Source: Bacteroidaceae bacterium
GTDB lineage: Bacteria; Bacteroidota; Bacteroidia; Bacteroidales; Bacteroidaceae
DNA: 5,919 nt
Assembly: GCA_017961965.1 (NCBI GenBank)
Contig: JAGCWG010000201.1
Span: forward strand, 1 to 5,919
Direction of reading: 5' to 3'
Shown here piece after piece: positions 5,113-5,919 of this stretch (positions are counted from its first letter, which is position 1; each line of letters starts with the position of its first letter). Position numbers and translations under genes: made by a program. Below the pieces are notes generated by a model, which saw only the letters and a list, made by a program, of their open reading frames with translations, was not told where the DNA came from and did no database searches.

Positions 5113-5580
5113 ATGGCTAAACTTATAATTAACTCATACGATGAGTTCGCTTCATACGAAGGTAAGGAACTCGGTACATCAGAGTGGGTATCTATTCCAC
5201 AGGAAAGAATCAACCTTTTTGCTGATGCTACACTCGACCACCAGTGGATTCACGTAGATGTGGAGCGTGCTAAGGTAGAGAGCCCATATAAGTCAACTAT
5301 CGCTCACGGCTACCTCACTCTCTCACTTCTCCCACACCTCTGGTCAGAAATCATTGAAGTGAACAATGTCAAGATGCTTGTCAACTACGGTATGGACAAG
5401 ATGAGATTCGGTCAGCCAGTACTCGAAGGACAGAGCATCCGTATGACTACAATGCTCCAGTCAATCGTAAATCTCCGTGGAACTTGCAAGGCAGAGATTA
5501 AGTTCAAGATTGAGATTCAGGACCAGAAGAAGCCTGCACTCGAAGGTGTGGCTACATTCTTGTATTATTTCAATAATTAA
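5113..5580 (+). CDS. MaoC-family hot-dog hydratase (NodN/Rv0130-like)
   Basis: The 155-residue protein has the length and sequence pattern of single-domain MaoC-like (R)-specific enoyl-CoA hydratases of the NodN/Rv0130 type. The hydratase motif is clear: FADATLDHQWIHVD (36-49) holds the catalytic pair D42 and H47 (D-x4-H). It is followed by ESPYKSTIAHGYLTLSLLP (56-74), whose IAHG is the family signature. NYGMDKMRFGQPVLEGQSIR (90-109) forms the later conserved strands. The likely reaction is hydration of a 2-enoyl-CoA, but substrate and pathway cannot be read from the sequence. It lies 277 bp after the oxidoreductase gene with its own promoter, so a link to mannonate metabolism is not implied. 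It is cytoplasmic, with no signal peptide. The ATG at 5113 fits the promoter; no Shine-Dalgarno is present. A strong terminator follows. Confidence 0.9.
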   Translation: MAKLIINSYDEFASYEGKELGTSEWVSIPQERINLFADATLDHQWIHVDVERAKVESPYKSTIAHGYLTLSLLPHLWSEIIEVNNVKMLVNYGMDKMRFGQPVLEGQSIRMTTMLQSIVNLRGTCKAEIKFKIEIQDQKKPALEGVATFLYYFNN

Positions 5581-5584
5581 AAGA

Positions 5585-5638
5585 CCCACCCTAACCCTCC
5601 CTACAGGGAGGGGACTGGATTACTCACTCATAGAGTGA
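5585..5638 (+). repeat. GC-rich intergenic hairpin pair, REP-like
   Basis: CCCTCCC (5595-5601) pairs with GGGAGGG (5606-5612) around TACA, preceded by CCCACCCTAA. A second hairpin TCACTC/GAGTGA with loop ATA lies at 5624-5638. The sharp rise in GC against its surroundings and the form of the first hairpin resemble dispersed intergenic repeats I associate with Prevotella and Bacteroides. It starts a few bases after the MaoC-like stop codon. Only one copy is in the window, so its repeated nature is inference. Confidence 0.55.
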
Positions 5639-5660
5639 CAGGGCATGGAATAAATATAAT

Positions 5661-5697
5661 GGAAGCTGTAGAGATTTTCTCTATGGCTTCCTTTTTT
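5661..5697 (+). terminator. Strong rho-independent terminator
   Basis: GGAAGC (5661-5666) pairs with GCTTCC (5686-5691) and TAGAG (5669-5673) with CTCTA (5679-5683). Two wobble pairs join them into a 13-bp stem around an ATTTT loop. Six Ts follow (5692-5697). It ends transcription from the MaoC-like gene, 80 bases after its stop codon. Confidence 0.88.
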
Positions 5698-5833
5698 AGA
5701 AGCCAAGCCTTCCAATTAGAGCGAACACGGCTTGGATGGCGAATTTCGACGGGCGTATTCTTTCCACAATTACACATTACCTCCTTGATACAAGGCGTTT
5801 TTCAAGTAAACGGAATATTTTTCTTTCAAAAAG
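5698..5833. other. Non-coding spacer between terminator and the right-edge promoter
   Basis: CCAAGCC (5703-5709) and GGCTTGG (5729-5735) form a perfect 7-bp stem around a 19-base loop. GGCTTC (5685-5690) can also pair with GAAGCC (5699-5704), an alternative to the terminator stem. A 39-codon open frame starts at 5736 but has no promoter or recognisable product. I see no other gene here. Confidence 0.5.
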
Positions 5834-5865
5834 TTTGGTCAAACAAAAAAAATGACTTACCTTTG
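5834..5865 (+). promoter_or_regulatory. Canonical Bacteroidota promoter near the right edge
   Basis: TTTG (5834-5837) and TACCTTTG (5858-5865) are exact -33 and -7 matches separated by 20 bases, the best promoter in the window. GTTTG/CAAAC (5833-5844) forms a small palindrome over the -33. Transcription should begin near 5872. The leader contains no start codon before the window ends at 5919, apart from whatever begins beyond it; the strength fits a stable RNA gene. Confidence 0.8.
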
Positions 5866-5911
5866 CACTCGCTAAACCGAAAGGGAGTAGCAAACGTACA
5901 AAAAGTAAGAA

Positions 5912-5919
5912 GGTGCCAT
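5912..5919 (+). tRNA. Possible 5' end of a tRNA (partial)
   Basis: The last eight bases, GGTGCCAT, have the form of a seven-base acceptor strand followed by the universal T8. They lie about 40 bases after the start point of a strong promoter with no open frame in the leader. I recall tRNAs in this group starting with similar bases, but eight bases cannot prove it. Alternatively the leader belongs to a protein gene starting beyond the edge. Confidence 0.3.

Noticed and set aside
5736..5855. 39-codon open frame starting MANFDGRILSTITHYL
   Set aside because: It has no -7 element upstream, follows a terminator, ends within the next promoter and matches no family I know. Comparison with relatives would decide.

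Overview
The window looks like a chromosomal segment from a Bacteroidota bacterium, most likely Prevotella or a close relative. Putative promoters carry the Bacteroidota -7 element TAnnTTTG (six or seven clear cases), genes lack Shine-Dalgarno sequences, and intergenic DNA carries AT-rich GTTAAAA-type arrays and a CCCTCCC/GGGAGGG hairpin of a kind I associate with this group. The proteins (AAA_14/DUF4143 ATPase, L19, UxuA, an SDR mannonate oxidoreductase, a MaoC/NodN-like hydratase) fit this. The genus is an inference; no rRNA is present.

Layout. (1) 1-164, minus strand: the first 38 codons of an exported protein, with its promoter. (2) 165-1803: an accessory-looking island. An AAA+ ATPase gene with a DUF4143 C-terminal region (537-1664) lies between two direct copies of a 57-bp repeat (302-358 and 1706-1762, 53/57 identical). 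It is preceded by a paired palindromic operator-like block (427-490) and followed by an array of 11-bp repeats (1749-1803). (3) 1860-2413, minus strand: rplS (ribosomal protein L19) with promoter, folded 5' leader and a strong terminator; it converges on the ATPase gene. (4) 2513-4835: uxuA, then an SDR-family D-mannonate oxidoreductase. Together they convert fructuronate to mannonate and mannonate to 2-keto-3-deoxygluconate, the central steps of hexuronate (glucuronate) breakdown. (5) 5080-5697: a MaoC/NodN-like hot-dog protein with its own promoter and a strong terminator. (6) 5698-5919: non-coding, ending in a canonical -33/-7 promoter and what may be the first eight bases of a tRNA.

The most notable non-coding structure lies around the SDR gene. 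Both uxuA and the SDR gene end in a perfect 10-bp stem-loop, each followed at once by inverted GTTAAAA-type arrays with a small GAG/CTC hairpin at the apex. The second copy has 33-bp terminal inverted repeats (31/33) and is bracketed by a 7-bp direct repeat, so it resembles a MITE. The ATPase cassette with its repeats and operator block is the best candidate for an undescribed mobile or self-regulated unit.
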